Source: Rhizobium bangladeshense (GTDB lineage: Bacteria; Pseudomonadota; Alphaproteobacteria; Rhizobiales; Rhizobiaceae). Taken from it: a DNA stretch of 64,000 nt. Numbering within the stretch: the stretch's first letter is position 1; the number at the start of each line of letters is the position of its first letter. Shown here piece after piece: positions 1 to 9,668 of this stretch. Under the pieces are notes generated by a model that did no database searches, had not been told where the DNA came from, and saw nothing but the letters and a program-made list of their open reading frames with translations. The stretch covers positions 4,019,501 through 4,083,500 of the forward strand of contig NZ_CP071612.1 in assembly GCF_017357245.1 (NCBI RefSeq). The letters run 5' to 3'. A program made the position numbers and the translations under genes.

Positions 1-312
1 CATTCGCTGCAGAAGCTTGCCGTGCTGCCGGACGAGACCGCTGTCTATTTCGGACACGAATATACATTATCCAACGCCCGCTTCGCACTGACTGTTGACC
101 CCGACAATGAGCGCTTGAAGAGCCGCGCCGCCGAGATCGAGGGCTTGCGCGCAGAAGGCAAATTCACCATCCCGACGACGCTGGGGCTGGAAAAGGAAAC
201 AAATCCGTTTCTGCGCGCTGCCGATCCGGCGATCCGCCGCAATCTGATCATGGAAGGCAAGACGAACGAAGAAGTCTTTGCCGAGATCCGCAGGCGCAAG
301 GACCATTTTTAA
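1..312 (+). CDS. gloB: Hydroxyacylglutathione hydrolase (glyoxalase II), C-terminal part
   Basis: The reading frame is open from the first base, so the gene begins outside the window; about 104 residues are visible. The motif VYFGHEYT followed by [12 protein letters not shown] matches the C-terminal half of glyoxalase II, where the GHEYT histidine is a metal ligand and the following helical domain binds glutathione. The enzyme hydrolyses S-D-lactoylglutathione to D-lactate and glutathione, the second step of methylglyoxal detoxification in the cytoplasm. The end IRRRKDHF is typical of the family. The stop TAA overlaps the start of the next gene by one base (TAATG), suggesting translational coupling. 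Confidence 0.9.
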   Translation, partial: HSLQKLAVLPDETAVYFGHEYTLSNARFALTVDPDNERLKSRAAEIEGLRAEGKFTIPTTLGLEKETNPFLRAADPAIRRNLIMEGKTNEEVFAEIRRRKDHF

Positions 313-734
313 TGTCGCCTGAGGAGATTATCCGCGAACTCGGCATGCAGCCGCATCCCGAAGGTGGTTGGTACGTGCAGACATTCCGCGACACCGCGGG
401 TGGCGAGCGCGGCCATTCCACGGCCATCTATTATCTGCTGACAAAGGGACAGCGTTCGCACTGGCATCGCGTCCATGACGCGGTCGAGGTCTGGCATTAT
501 TACACCGGTGCGCCGCTGGCGCTGCACCGGTCGCAGGACGGGGTGACAAGCGAGACCCTGACGCTCGGAACCAACCTTCCTGCCGGCGAGCGACCGCAGG
601 CGATCATTCCCGCCAATTGGTGGCAATCGGCCGAGCCGCTTGGCGATTTTACCCTGGTCGGCTGCACGGTTTCGCCCGGTTTCGAATTTTCAAGCTTCGA
701 GATGGCGCCGAAAGATTGGAAGCCTGGCGGCTGA
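312..734 (+). CDS. Cupin family protein (DUF985)
   Basis: A 140-residue protein with the DUF985 cupin pattern: an early HPEGGWYVQTFR segment, then IYYLLTKGQRSHWHRV and VWHYYTGAPL, with a late GCTVSPGFEF strand. The fold is a single double-stranded beta-helix barrel. Family members are small soluble proteins of unproven function. The His residues in SHWHR and the Glu-x-Trp-His (EVWHYY) segment are where cupins hold a metal or small ligand. The gene starts inside the stop codon of gloB and is probably translated with it. The function is unknown; only the family is clear. Confidence 0.85.
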   Translation: MSPEEIIRELGMQPHPEGGWYVQTFRDTAGGERGHSTAIYYLLTKGQRSHWHRVHDAVEVWHYYTGAPLALHRSQDGVTSETLTLGTNLPAGERPQAIIPANWWQSAEPLGDFTLVGCTVSPGFEFSSFEMAPKDWKPGG

Positions 735-737
735 GGC

Positions 738-1628
738 TCATTCCGCTGCCGCGGGCTGTGCCGGGCTTTTGCGGCGGAACATTTCCTGGGCAGCCAGCAC
801 TGCCCCGCCGGTGACGAGCAGGCAGGCGAGAGCGATGCGCCAGCTCGGCTCGGCAAAGCCGAACAGCGTCAGGATAAGCGTTGAAAGCAACGGCGCCGCA
901 TAACTTGCAGCACCGAGGATCTGGATATCCCCGTTCTTGACGCCATAGTCCCATGCGTAGAAGGCGGCCCCCACAGGCAGGAGCCCGAGCCCGACGATGG
1001 CGATCCATTCGAACATCGTTGCCGGCCAGACGGTCGCCTCCAGGGCGAGATGGCAGAAGAGCGACAGGACGGAAGTGACAAGGCAAAAGCCGGTAACGAC
1101 ATCAGTGGAAACGGCTTCGAAACGCCTGGTCAGCAGCGAATAGCCCGACCATGTGAAGGCGCAGAGGAAGGCCGCCCCATAGCCGACCGCATATGCGCCG
1201 TCGAAATCGATGCCGTTGCGGCTGACGATCAGGAAAGTGCCGCAAAGCCCGGCAAGCGCGCCAGCCACGTGATACCAGCGCAACCGTTCACCCGGCAGCA
1301 GCGCCGAGCCGACGACGATCAGCAGCGGCCAGAGATAGGCGATCAGTCCAGCCTCCACCGCCGGCGCGTTCCTGAGCGCGGTGAAATAGAGGAAATGGTA
1401 GCCGAACAGTCCGGCAATGCCCGTCAGCCAGACCCTGGCCGGCTGCTTCAGCAGCGCCAGCCGCGACGGGTTGTTGATGAGCACCAGGAGGCCGGGAATA
1501 CTGCCGATCGCAAAGCACAGGGCCGAAAGCTGGAATGGCGGCATCTTGCCCGAGGCAGCCGTAAACAGCGCCAGGAAAGACCACATCAGTATGGCCGTAA
1601 AGCCGATCGCAGTTGCACGAAGCTTCAC
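738..1628 (-). CDS. DMT-superfamily (EamA) exporter
   Basis: A roughly 296-residue membrane protein with about ten hydrophobic helices in two EamA halves, like the YddG/RhaT-type drug/metabolite exporters of the inner membrane. Visible features are the opening TAIGFTAILMWSFLALFTAASG, the mid-protein PLLIVVGSALLPGERL pattern and a second-half GAASYAAPLLSTLILTLFG repeat. YddG-type members export aromatic amino acids, but the substrate cannot be read here. The frame stays open up to a GTG at 1667, but a GTG at 1628 has a GGGGGAC ribosome site 4-5 bases away and begins right at the first helix, so I prefer it. The longer start would overlap the DUF3108 gene. Confidence 0.8.
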   Translation of the reverse strand: MKLRATAIGFTAILMWSFLALFTAASGKMPPFQLSALCFAIGSIPGLLVLINNPSRLALLKQPARVWLTGIAGLFGYHFLYFTALRNAPAVEAGLIAYLWPLLIVVGSALLPGERLRWYHVAGALAGLCGTFLIVSRNGIDFDGAYAVGYGAAFLCAFTWSGYSLLTRRFEAVSTDVVTGFCLVTSVLSLFCHLALEATVWPATMFEWIAIVGLGLLPVGAAFYAWDYGVKNGDIQILGAASYAAPLLSTLILTLFGFAEPSWRIALACLLVTGGAVLAAQEMFRRKSPAQPAAAE

Positions 1629-1656
1629 TTGTCCCCCTTCGGAGGCCAAAGCTCCG

Positions 1657-2436
1657 TCAGCTGACACTGCCGTATTTGACGGCAGTGATCGTCACCATTC
1701 CATATTCGGTTGGAATGCGCACGTAAACTGGAGCGTATACATTTGCCGCGTCCGACTTGGCAAACCAGATTTCCATTCGGTCGCTCTTGCTGAGATAGTC
1801 GATATCCTTTCGGCCTTTCTTGTAGCCGGAACGCGGCACGAAGCGCACGCCGCAGACGATCGCCTTGCCCTTGAAGCCATCGGTCTTGAAATCCTCGTCA
1901 CCCTTCGGCGAGAGTACCAGATCCATGCGCGTCTCGCCGTCGAAGATTGGCAGCGTCTGCGAGCAGACCTTGGTATCCCCGGTGAAGACCAGGCCGGAGA
2001 TCGGATCGAGCACCGAACGCATGTCGCCAGGCGTGACGTCGATCCAGTTCTTCGGCCGTTTCGGCGGCGGCGTCGTCGTCGCCGATATGATGTTGCCGTT
2101 GCGATAGCTGACCTCGTAAACGCGGGCCTTCTTGCCGCTCTTATAATAGAGCGAATATTTCAGCGCCTGCAGCCGATCGTTACGGACGACGCCGGTGACG
2201 CTGGTCTTTGCCGAGATGGTCTTGATGAGATCGGCAAGGCCGGCGGACTTGATATCACCCGCAATCTTGTAAGAGTGATCGTCCTCGATCTGAGTCAGGA
2301 ACGCGGCACGCGCGATCGGCAGGCCGGCCAGCGTTACCCGGTATACCGTCTGATGCTGGACCTCGGCCGCCGATGCCGGTATGGCAAGGAGTGCGGCGAT
2401 AGCCGAAATGAAAATGCGTCTGCCCGAATGAGCCAT
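1657..2436 (-). CDS. DUF3108 domain-containing secreted protein
   Basis: A 259-residue protein with a Sec signal peptide (RRIFISAIAALLAIPASAAE, cleavage near residue 24) followed by a DUF3108 domain: YRVTLAGLPIARA near the mature N-terminus, then YKIAGDIKSAGLADLI and LKYSLYYKSGKKARVYEVSY. The family is predicted to be periplasmic and beta-rich, and the repeated antiparallel pattern recalls lipid- or glycan-carrier folds; no reaction has been established. The gene is divergent from rpmB and lies directly upstream of the DMT exporter on the same strand. Confidence 0.8.
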   Translation of the reverse strand: MAHSGRRIFISAIAALLAIPASAAEVQHQTVYRVTLAGLPIARAAFLTQIEDDHSYKIAGDIKSAGLADLIKTISAKTSVTGVVRNDRLQALKYSLYYKSGKKARVYEVSYRNGNIISATTTPPPKRPKNWIDVTPGDMRSVLDPISGLVFTGDTKVCSQTLPIFDGETRMDLVLSPKGDEDFKTDGFKGKAIVCGVRFVPRSGYKKGRKDIDYLSKSDRMEIWFAKSDAANVYAPVYVRIPTEYGMVTITAVKYGSVS

Positions 2437-2552
2437 GAGTGAAGCCTTGTCTTGCCGCGGTCGGCAGCCTTGCCGAGTGCTCTATACTCCTGCCGCAAAG
2501 GGAAGAAAACAGCAGCTTTTTGACAGAATTGCGGGAAAGGCCAAGGATTGGC

Positions 2553-2580
2553 TTGACGCGCGCAGGCTCTCTGACTATAG
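2553..2580 (+). promoter_or_regulatory. Probable rpmB promoter
   Basis: TTGACG (2553-2558) and CTATAG (2575-2580) are separated by 16 bases, close to the alphaproteobacterial housekeeping consensus. Transcription would start near 2587, giving a leader of about 90 bases before rpmB. Confidence 0.6.
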
Positions 2581-2675
2581 AACCGCAACTTTCCAATCAT
2601 GCCTGTTGGATTGCGAGCCCGGTTTTGCCGGGGATAGCAATTCGGTGGCCCGAGAAAAACAAGAATAGGTGTTCC

Positions 2676-2972
2676 ATGTCCCGCGTGTGCGAATTGACCG
2701 GCAAGGCCGTCCTGACTGGTAACAATGTCAGCCATGCCAACAACAAGACCAAGCGCCGGTTCCTGCCGAACCTGTGCCAGGTAACGCTGATTTCGGACGC
2801 TCTCAACCAGCGTTATCGTCTTCGCGTTTCGGCTGCTGCTCTTCGCTCTGTCGAGCATCGTGGCGGCCTCGATGCCTTCCTGATCAAGGCAAGCGAAAAC
2901 GAACTGTCGATGCGCGCGCGCCTGCTGCGTCGTCAGATCGTCAAGAAGACCGCCGAAGCCGCTGCTGCGTAA
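2676..2972 (+). CDS. rpmB: 50S ribosomal protein L28
   Basis: A 98-residue basic protein beginning [29 protein letters not shown], the hallmark of bacterial L28, and ending in an Ala-rich tail as in other rhizobia. L28 is a structural protein of the large ribosomal subunit. An in-frame opening exists further upstream, but homologous sequence starts at this ATG. The gene is monocistronic: a promoter lies about 100 bases upstream and a strong hairpin follows. Confidence 0.97.
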   Translation: MSRVCELTGKAVLTGNNVSHANNKTKRRFLPNLCQVTLISDALNQRYRLRVSAAALRSVEHRGGLDAFLIKASENELSMRARLLRRQIVKKTAEAAAA

Positions 2973-2998
2973 GCTTCTGCACTTCTTCATACGGCTTC

Positions 2999-3034
2999 AA
3001 AAGGCTTGCACGGATAATACCGGTCAAGCCTTTT
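2999..3034 (+). terminator. Intrinsic terminator after rpmB
   Basis: A perfect 10-bp stem AAAAGGCTTG / CAAGCCTTTT encloses a 16-base loop that holds a further CGG/CCG pair. It is followed by TTTTGCTTT, so the T tract is short but present. It lies 27 bases after the rpmB stop and 50 bases before the next gene. Confidence 0.75.
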
Positions 3035-3083
3035 GCTTTGTCGGTCCGTCTCTCCAACTGGTGGCATCACCCAGGATAAAAAA

Positions 3084-3719
3084 ATGCTGACGACGCGTTA
3101 TACCGTTGCCTATGTCGCTCTGATGACGCTTGTCGTCGTCGCGTCAAACTTCCTCGTCCAGTTCCCGCTGAACGTTGAAGTCGCCGGCATCAATCTCGCA
3201 GACATCCTGACTTGGGGCGCCTTTTCCTATCCAGTCGCCTTCCTGATCACCGATCTGACCAACCGCCAGTTTGGTCCGCAGGCTGCGCGTAAGGTCGTCT
3301 TTGCCGGCTTTGTCGTCGGCGTGACGCTGTCCTTCTTCACTTCGGTGCCACGCATCGCCATCGCCTCCGGCTCCGCCTACCTTGCAGGACAATTGCTCGA
3401 TATCGCCGTCTTCAACCGCCTGCGCCGCCAGGCCTGGTGGCGCGCGCCGCTCTTGGGCTCGCTGGTCGGCTCGGCGCTCGACACGGTGATGTTCTTCTCG
3501 CTGTCCTTTGCCGCGTTTTTCGTCTTCCTCGGTCCGAACGAACCCTTTGCGCTGGAAGCAGCTCCTGTCCTCGGCATCTTCGCCGCTGAGGCGCCACGCT
3601 GGATTTCCTGGGCGATCGGCGATTTCGCCGTCAAGATGATCGTCGGCCTCGTCATGCTGCTGCCCTATGGCGCGCTGATGAACGTGCTGCGGCCGATGCA
3701 GCCCGCACGCGTCAGCTAA
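3084..3719 (+). CDS. yhhQ: Queuosine precursor transporter (VUT/YhhQ family)
   Basis: A roughly 211-residue inner-membrane protein with about six helices, of the COG1738/YhhQ family that imports queuosine precursors (preQ0/preQ1) in Gram-negatives. Visible signatures are NFLVQFPLNV, ADILTWGAFSYPVAFLITDLTNRQFG, GSALDTVMFF and the end PYGALMNVLRP. The start at 3084 follows an AGGAT ribosome site and opens directly into the first helix; a longer in-frame opening would overlap the rpmB terminator. No preQ1 aptamer was recognisable in the leader. Confidence 0.85.
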   Translation: MLTTRYTVAYVALMTLVVVASNFLVQFPLNVEVAGINLADILTWGAFSYPVAFLITDLTNRQFGPQAARKVVFAGFVVGVTLSFFTSVPRIAIASGSAYLAGQLLDIAVFNRLRRQAWWRAPLLGSLVGSALDTVMFFSLSFAAFFVFLGPNEPFALEAAPVLGIFAAEAPRWISWAIGDFAVKMIVGLVMLLPYGALMNVLRPMQPARVS

Positions 3720-3724
3720 AGCCT

Positions 3725-4291
3725 TCAACGACGCTGCCGGACCGCGCCGGTGGCGATTGCAGGATGCAGCAGAACCTCTGCAACCAGATCATCGGTATCC
3801 CTTGACGAATCGAGCCGCAAAACCGGGGCCTTCTGCGTTTCCAGCCATTGCTCATGCGCCGCAAGACTGCGGCGTTCCGGACCGGCCGTATCGTAACTTG
3901 CCGCCCATTCCATGAATTCCCCGCTTTTGATTTCCATATCGCCGCCTGGGCCGATCCTGTCTCCGTAGCGGGCGATCTCCCGCGCGCGGATCCGCGCCAT
4001 CCGCAGCTCCGGCTCGATCCTGAGGAACACGATCAGATTGTAGAACGGCTCGATCTGCCTCGCCCATTTGAGCGCCGATCCGGAGAGGACCCAGCCGTCA
4101 TGCCGTGCCGCTTCCGCAAGCAGCAGCCGAATGCGTTCGTCGGCATCCCGCGGCGTCGTGAATGGCGGGTCGGTCGGCAGCCAAAAGAAATCGTCTGTAT
4201 CGAGGTGGGCAAGATCGAGCCGTTCGGCAAGTGTATGGCCGAGTGACGTTGTGCCGGAACCGGACGCGCCTGTGATATGAATATGCACCAT
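3725..4291 (-). CDS. Small P-loop NTPase (adenylate-kinase-like)
   Basis: A 188-residue cytoplasmic protein with a P-loop GASGSGTTSLG at residues 8-18, then HLDTDDFFWLPTDPP, as in the FlaR/adenylate-kinase-related NTPases. The conserved Lys of the P-loop is replaced by Thr (GSGTTS), which is common in this subfamily. A later IVFLRIEPELRMARIRAREIARYGDRI segment resembles a kinase lid. The substrate is unknown. It converges on yhhQ with a five-base gap. Confidence 0.7.
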   Translation of the reverse strand: MVHIHITGASGSGTTSLGHTLAERLDLAHLDTDDFFWLPTDPPFTTPRDADERIRLLLAEAARHDGWVLSGSALKWARQIEPFYNLIVFLRIEPELRMARIRAREIARYGDRIGPGGDMEIKSGEFMEWAASYDTAGPERRSLAAHEQWLETQKAPVLRLDSSRDTDDLVAEVLLHPAIATGAVRQRR

Positions 4292-4349
4292 GATTGTCCC
4301 TCCGAAGGCTCCTCTCGATGCGACAATGGGATAGTCGAGGCATGTGACG

Positions 4350-5375
4350 TCAATCTGACGCCGCGCTGACCATACGGCTATCGGAGAGACGGAATTCCAG
4401 CATCAGATTGCGCTGCAGGATCGAGTGGTTGTCGTCCGACACCATAATGATGTGGGTCGTGCCGTCGGCGGTCTGAAACACGTCCAGCCCTTCCATGTTG
4501 TCGATCTGCGAGTTGAAATTACCTTCAAGCAGCAATTGGCCATCAACGACGGCACCCGGCCGGATATCGGCGCCTTTGATGCGCCGAAGCCGCATGCCTA
4601 TGCCTTCGGCCATATTGAACCGCCGCTCCAGGAGCAGCAGATCGCCATTCGGCAGGAAGGCGCCGTCGGTGACGTCGAAGCTGCCGTCGCGTTTGATCGA
4701 GAATAGCCCTTCCAGCGGCCCGTTGAGAATTGCCGCCGCCCGGTTGCCCTCGCTGTCGAGGCCGCGCTCGGAGACGATGACCACGCCACTCTTCAACGGA
4801 CTGGAGGCGGGCGAAACCGCAATGGTTTCGATACCGCGATTGTCTCTCAGCATCTTGCGCGGGACGAGGATGGGCAGGGTAGTAATCGCACGCGAGTCGG
4901 CAAAGCCGGGATCGGGATAGACGTCGACCCGATGGGCCTGCTCGAAAGAGACCAATATCCTGTCGCCGTCGAGCGCCACCCCCTCGGCATCCATATGTCC
5001 TTTGCCCTCAAGGCTACGACCGGCGCGGTCCTTCAACGGGGTGATCTCGACGGCCGAAAGGCCCGAAAGTCTGCCCCTGTCGTCACGCTCGATTCTGCCG
5101 GTCAGCCACTGGCCGGTATCGAGCACGACAATGAAGTGTTTCTGGTCCTGCCGGAAACGAATGGAGGAAAGCGATCCGAACAGCGCGCGGCTGGAAACCA
5201 TCTCCAGCCCGCCGAGAAATTCCAGCGATCCGAACTTCGTCTCCGATGACCCGATCCTGAAATCGGTAATTTGCCGGCTAATGACGGGGATCTCGTCGCC
5301 AGCGAGGGACGCGGAAACACTCCCCGCGAGGCAGAGCAAAACCGATGCCGCGCGGCAGAGGCGCTTCACCATCAT
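4350..5375 (-). CDS. Phytase-like esterase domain protein, secreted
   Basis: A 341-residue protein with an N-terminal signal peptide (helix ASVLLCLAGSVSASLA, cleaved near residue 26). The rest matches the esterase-like phytase family (PF13449), a beta-propeller: segments such as ALFGSLSSIRF, GKGHMDAEGVALDGDRILVSFE and NMEGLDVFQTADGTTHIIMVSDDN. The Asp/Glu pairs in MDAEG and NMEG are the kind of residues that bind calcium in such propellers. It is probably periplasmic; its substrate (phosphoester or other ester) is not known. It stands alone between the NTPase gene and cobT on the same strand. Confidence 0.75.
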   Translation of the reverse strand: MMVKRLCRAASVLLCLAGSVSASLAGDEIPVISRQITDFRIGSSETKFGSLEFLGGLEMVSSRALFGSLSSIRFRQDQKHFIVVLDTGQWLTGRIERDDRGRLSGLSAVEITPLKDRAGRSLEGKGHMDAEGVALDGDRILVSFEQAHRVDVYPDPGFADSRAITTLPILVPRKMLRDNRGIETIAVSPASSPLKSGVVIVSERGLDSEGNRAAAILNGPLEGLFSIKRDGSFDVTDGAFLPNGDLLLLERRFNMAEGIGMRLRRIKGADIRPGAVVDGQLLLEGNFNSQIDNMEGLDVFQTADGTTHIIMVSDDNHSILQRNLMLEFRLSDSRMVSAASD

Positions 5376-5399
5376 TCCGCGTTTTTCCTTCCAGGAGCG

Positions 5400-7301
5400 T
5401 CAGCCGGCACGGCGTAACCGGCCGCCGCGCGGCCGGGCGGATTGATCTTCGAAGAGTGAGGCAAGCTGTTCGGTCATCGCGCCGGCAAGCTCGTCCGCAT
5501 CCACGATCGTCACAGCGCGGCGATAGTAGCGCGTCACGTCGTGACCGATGCCGATCGCGAGCAATTCCACAGGCGAGCGCGTCTCTATCTGCTCGATGAC
5601 GGCACGCAGATGCCGCTCGAGATAGTTGCCCGGATTGACCGACAGCGTTGAATCGTCGACCGGCGCGCCGTCCGAGATCATCATTAGAATGCGGCGCTGC
5701 TCGCGACGGGCAAGCAGACGATTATGCGCCCAGATCAGCGCCTCGCCGTCGATATTTTCCTTGAGCAGGCCCTCACGCATCATCAGACCGAGATTGGCGC
5801 GCGCCCGCCGCCACGGTGCGTCGGCCGCCTTGTAGATGATATGTCGCAGGTCGTTCAGACGGCCCGGCGTCTGCGGTTTGCCGCCGGCAAGCCAGGTTTC
5901 GCGTGCTTGGCCGCCTTTCCAGGCTTTCGTGGTGAAGCCGAGAATTTCGACCTTGACGCCGCAACGCTCCAGCGTGCGGGCGAGAATGTCGGCGCAGGTC
6001 GCGGCAACCGTGATCGGCCGGCCGCGCATCGAGCCAGAATTGTCGATGAGCAGGGTGACGACAGTGTCTCGGAACTGCGTGTCGCGCTCCATCTTGAAGG
6101 AGAGCGGCTGCATCGGATCGATGATGATGCGTTGCAGTCGGGCCGTGTCGAGATAGCCCTCCTCCAGGTCGAAATCCCAGGAGCGATTCTGCTGCGCCAT
6201 CAGGCGGCGCTGCAGCCGGTTGGCCAGACGCCCGACCGCGCCCTGCAGATGCGCCAGTTGCTTGTCGAGGAAGGCGCGCAGGCGCTCCAGTTCGGCGGCG
6301 TCGCAGAGTTCCTCGGCGGTGATGATCTCGTCGAACTCTTCCGTATAGACGTGATAATCGACCTTCTCGTTGAAATCGGCGAAAGGCGTGTTCGGACGGC
6401 GGGTCTCGCCCGGCGTTTCCGAATCGTCCTCACCTTCTTCCATCATGTCGTCGTCGGAGATCTCGGCGCCTTCGGTCTCGCCGTCCTCCATCTGCTCGTC
6501 GGCGACCTCGCTGTCTTCCACAGGGGCGGCATCGGTGCCGGCATCCTCGTCGACCTCGTCCTGGTCCTGCTCATCGCCGCTCGGCTGGTCTTCCTGCTCC
6601 GACTGATCGTCATTGTCGGCTTCGCTGTCGTCGTCGCCGTACTCCTCCGCCATTTCCATGGCCGACAGCATATTGCGGATAACCCTGGCGAAAGCCTGCT
6701 GGTCATTAATCGCCTCCGACAGGTTGTCGAGCTCGGAGCCCGCCTTGTCCTCGATGAAGCCGCGCCATAGATCGAGCACCTTGCCGGCGGATGCCGGTGG
6801 CCGCTGGCCGGTCAGTTTCTCACGCACCATCATCGCAACGGCTTCGCCGATCGGTGCATCTTCCTGGCGTTCGATACCCGTGAAGTTTGCCTTGGAATAT
6901 TTCTCCTCTGTCATGGAGCGCAGGTTCGACGCCATGCCCTCCATGCGCAGTGCGCCGATCGATTCGACGCGCGCCTGCTCGACCGCATCGAAAATCGCCC
7001 GCGCATCCGAGCCCTGCGGCGCCATCGTCGCATGCACCTTCTCGTCATGGCAGGCAAGACGCAAAGCCATGGAGTCGCCGAGCCCGCGGGTGACCGCCAG
7101 CTCATGCGCCGTCGGCCGTTTGGAAAGCTCCGGCAGCCGGATGCGCTCGCCCGTCATGCCCGGCCGTTCATTGGCGAAGGTCACTTCGACGTCGCCGTCG
7201 CCGGCGATCGAGCGCACGCAGCCGGTTATCGCCCGGCGCAATGGCTCCACGTCGACCGGCGCGCCTGGCTTTGCTTTCGAATTGTCACCGCGAGCTGCCA
7301 T
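5400..7301 (-). CDS. cobT: Cobaltochelatase subunit CobT
   Basis: A 633-residue subunit of aerobic cobaltochelatase, which inserts cobalt into hydrogenobyrinic acid a,c-diamide during B12 synthesis with CobS and CobN. The N-terminal third carries the CobT family domain. The centre (about residues 215-290) is a very acidic Glu/Asp-rich linker, and the C-terminal third is a von Willebrand A domain with the MIDAS motif DNSGSMRG. This acidic linker is normal for the family. It lies 12 bases downstream of cobS on the same strand, so the two form an operon; cobN is not in the window. Confidence 0.96.
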   Translation of the reverse strand: MAARGDNSKAKPGAPVDVEPLRRAITGCVRSIAGDGDVEVTFANERPGMTGERIRLPELSKRPTAHELAVTRGLGDSMALRLACHDEKVHATMAPQGSDARAIFDAVEQARVESIGALRMEGMASNLRSMTEEKYSKANFTGIERQEDAPIGEAVAMMVREKLTGQRPPASAGKVLDLWRGFIEDKAGSELDNLSEAINDQQAFARVIRNMLSAMEMAEEYGDDDSEADNDDQSEQEDQPSGDEQDQDEVDEDAGTDAAPVEDSEVADEQMEDGETEGAEISDDDMMEEGEDDSETPGETRRPNTPFADFNEKVDYHVYTEEFDEIITAEELCDAAELERLRAFLDKQLAHLQGAVGRLANRLQRRLMAQQNRSWDFDLEEGYLDTARLQRIIIDPMQPLSFKMERDTQFRDTVVTLLIDNSGSMRGRPITVAATCADILARTLERCGVKVEILGFTTKAWKGGQARETWLAGGKPQTPGRLNDLRHIIYKAADAPWRRARANLGLMMREGLLKENIDGEALIWAHNRLLARREQRRILMMISDGAPVDDSTLSVNPGNYLERHLRAVIEQIETRSPVELLAIGIGHDVTRYYRRAVTIVDADELAGAMTEQLASLFEDQSARPRGGRLRRAG

Positions 7302-7313
7302 GATCGGTCGGTC

Positions 7314-8309
7314 TCAGGCTCCGAGAACGATGTTCGCGGCACTTTCCTTCAGCTCGACGCCGAAGGCGCGCTGATAGTGCTCGGCGACCAGCGGGCGCTC
7401 CAGCTCGTCGCACTTGTTGAGGAAGGTGACGCGGAAGGCGAAGGCGAGATCGCCAAAGATCTCGGCATTCTCGGCCCAGGTGATGACCGTGCGCGGGCTC
7501 ATGACGGTCGAAAGATCGCCGTTCATGAAGGCGGCGCGCGTGAGGTCGGCAACACGGACCATCTTCGACACGATCTCGCGCCCGTCCTTGTCCTTGCCAA
7601 AGCTCTTCACCTTGGCGGCGACGATGTTCACTTCGTGGTCATGCGGCAGGTAGTTCAGCGTCGTCACGATCGACCAGCGGTCCATCTGCGCCTGGTTGAT
7701 CTGCTGCGTGCCGTGATAGAGGCCTGTCGTATCGCCGAGGCCGATCGTGTTGGCGGTGGCAAACAGGCGGAAGGCCGGGTGCGGCCGGATGACGCGGCTC
7801 TGGTCGAGCAGCGTCAGGCGGCCTGAGGATTCCAGCACGCGCTGGATGACGAACATCACGTCGGGACGGCCGGCGTCATATTCGTCGAAGACCAGCGCGA
7901 CATTGTGCTGATAGGCCCAGGGCAGGATGCCATCCTTGAACTCCGTGACCTGCAGCCCGTCCTTGACGACGATCGCGTCCTTGCCGACGAGATCGATACG
8001 GCTGACATGGCTGTCGAGGTTGATGCGCACACAAGGCCAGTTGAGACGCGCCGCCACCTGCTCGATATGCGAGGATTTGCCCGTGCCGTGGTAGCCGGAG
8101 ATCATCACGCGGCGGTTATGCGCGAAGCCCGCGAGAATGGCGAGCGTCGTCTCGCGGTCGAACAGGTAATCAGGATCGAGATCCGGCACATAGGCGTCAC
8201 CCTTGCTGTAGGCGGGAACGCGGATGTCGGAATCAATGCCGAAGGTCTCGCGGACCGAAACGGTGGTGTCGGGCAGTTCTGAAATATCGAGGTCGATCTT
8301 GCTCATCAT
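7314..8309 (-). CDS. cobS: Cobaltochelatase subunit CobS
   Basis: A 331-residue AAA+ ATPase. Walker A is GYHGTGKS (residues 72-79) and Walker B is [10 protein letters not shown]. CobS forms hexameric rings with CobT and drives ATP-dependent cobalt insertion by CobN. The N-terminus with [15 protein letters not shown] and [11 protein letters not shown] is specific to CobS. It is the first gene of the cobST operon. The name is shared with the unrelated enteric cobalamin synthase; this is the chelatase subunit. Confidence 0.96.
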   Translation of the reverse strand: MMSKIDLDISELPDTTVSVRETFGIDSDIRVPAYSKGDAYVPDLDPDYLFDRETTLAILAGFAHNRRVMISGYHGTGKSSHIEQVAARLNWPCVRINLDSHVSRIDLVGKDAIVVKDGLQVTEFKDGILPWAYQHNVALVFDEYDAGRPDVMFVIQRVLESSGRLTLLDQSRVIRPHPAFRLFATANTIGLGDTTGLYHGTQQINQAQMDRWSIVTTLNYLPHDHEVNIVAAKVKSFGKDKDGREIVSKMVRVADLTRAAFMNGDLSTVMSPRTVITWAENAEIFGDLAFAFRVTFLNKCDELERPLVAEHYQRAFGVELKESAANIVLGA

Positions 8310-8615
8310 GTCTCCAAGGCGGGTGAAGCCACCCGGCCAAACTGTCTCAGGCCATGTCGCAACCGTGACGCCGCGATTTTATTCCGCGCCCGTCCAGGTC
8401 GGAACGTCGGCGATACTTCTCCGGGACTGAAACGAAACCTCGGCGGGATGATGACCGCTTGCGAGCATTCTTGAAAGAGTCCCGGACAAGAAACGCCGCG
8501 TCCGGAAGGTCGGCCGAGGCGATGTCGGAAAAACACGCAGATAGGAGCCGCGTTTGCCTGCGGCCTCAGCCGATTTGGACCATACCCGATTGAAGCCCAA
8601 GAGCAAGGACGGGAA
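8310..8615. other. Gap between cobS and the DnaJ-domain gene
   Basis: About 306 bases. It should hold the leftward cobST promoter. No convincing -35/-10 pair, riboswitch or conserved protein was recognised; in particular I saw no cobalamin-riboswitch B12 box. Short open frames here have no family signature. Confidence 0.4.
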
Positions 8616-9233
8616 CTAACAAAAACCGTTCTGCTTCAACAATTGATAGGCCTGGATGACCGCGCGGAAACGCTCTTCCGAGCCGCGATCGCCGCCATTG
8701 GCATCCGGATGGTGCTTCTTGACCAGTTCCTTGTAGCGACTTTTGATCTCCGCCGAGGTCGCATTGGCGTTGAGGCCCATCGTATCGAAGGCTTTGCTTT
8801 CGAGCGATTTCAGCTTGCGCGCCTGGGGAAAGCGCGGGCCGCTGCTCTTGCCGCCTTCCTTGACGAAGCCGAAGGGATCGCGAACACGTGTATAGGCACC
8901 GGAGCGGACTTCCGAATGCAGCGGACTGTCCTTGGCCGACTTGTTGACGCCGACGGTCCATGTCGGACGATGGCCCGTGATCGCCTCTTTCTGGTAGCGC
9001 GCGATCTCGCCGTCCGAAAGGCCGGAGAAATAATTGTAGCCCTTGTTGTATTCCTTGACGTGCTCGAAGCAGAACAAAAAGAACTGACCTTCCGCATTGC
9101 GTCCCACAGGCGCGCGGTGCGAACCTTTTTTGTCGCAGCCGTCCCACTGGCAGGTAGGCGGTGCCTGCTCTGCCTCCTGCTCGCGTTTGCGGCGTGTCCG
9201 GATGCGATCGAAATATTTGGAATCAAGTCTCAT
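8616..9233 (-). CDS. DnaJ-domain protein
   Basis: A 205-residue protein ending in a J domain of about 65 residues: FDTMGLNANATSAEIKSRYKELVKKHHPDANGGD carries the invariant HPD that stimulates Hsp70 (DnaK) ATPase. The N-terminal part has CQWDGCDKKGSHRAP and FFLFCFEHVKEYNKGYNYF, a Cys/His-bearing region seen in rhizobial J proteins. There is no Gly/Phe or zinc-finger region of true DnaJ, so this is a specialised co-chaperone. I chose the ATG at 9233 (MRLDSKYFDR); the frame continues upstream but overlaps the divergent BolA gene. Confidence 0.85.
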   Translation of the reverse strand: MRLDSKYFDRIRTRRKREQEAEQAPPTCQWDGCDKKGSHRAPVGRNAEGQFFLFCFEHVKEYNKGYNYFSGLSDGEIARYQKEAITGHRPTWTVGVNKSAKDSPLHSEVRSGAYTRVRDPFGFVKEGGKSSGPRFPQARKLKSLESKAFDTMGLNANATSAEIKSRYKELVKKHHPDANGGDRGSEERFRAVIQAYQLLKQNGFC

Positions 9234-9335
9234 GACGGCGCTAATTATGGGGCTGTCGCGAGGTGACAACAAGAATTGACAAACGCGAATGTTGCTGGCT
9301 TGGTGGGAACCCTTTTCGCGAAGCAGCAAGACCGG

Positions 9336-9620
9336 ATGATGACCCTGCGGACCCGCATCGAAGAAAAACTTGTCGAAGCCTTCGCGCCCGAACGCTTGAG
9401 CGTCATCGACGAGAGCCATCTGCATGCTGGCCACCAGCCTGGCATCACGGGCACCGGCGAAACCCACATGCGGGTGCGGATCGTTTCAGCAAGATTTACC
9501 GGCCTCTCCCGCCTGGCGCGCCACCGGGCGATCACCGACCTCTTGAAACCGGAGCTCGATGCCGGCCTGCACGCGCTGGCCGTCGAACCGGCGGCGCCCG
9601 GTGAACCCACCCGCTGGTAG
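9336..9620 (+). CDS. bolA: BolA family protein
   Basis: About 94 residues with the BolA core: LRTRIEEKLVEAFAPERLSVIDESHLHAGH and ETHMRVRIVSARFTGLSRLARHRAI. The HLHAGH segment carries the His that BolA proteins use with monothiol glutaredoxins to bind a [2Fe-2S] cluster; they act in iron-sulfur trafficking and iron sensing. Two adjacent ATGs (9336, 9339) could serve; a TTG further upstream adds an unconserved stretch. It is divergent from the DnaJ-domain gene. Confidence 0.88.
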   Translation: MMTLRTRIEEKLVEAFAPERLSVIDESHLHAGHQPGITGTGETHMRVRIVSARFTGLSRLARHRAITDLLKPELDAGLHALAVEPAAPGEPTRW

Positions 9621-9668
9621 CGGCACAACAGCCTATATGGATATAGGAAGCAGACAATCCAAGCCGGA

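Noticed and set aside
2999..3084. preQ1 riboswitch before the queuosine-precursor transporter
   Set aside because: The structure is a simple terminator of rpmB; no preQ1 core sequence found.
5724..6770. Rightward 348-codon frame opposite cobT
   Set aside because: It is a shadow of the acidic-linker region of cobT with no recognisable domain.
8310..8615. Cobalamin riboswitch before cobS
   Set aside because: No B12 box or long aptamer arrangement recognised.
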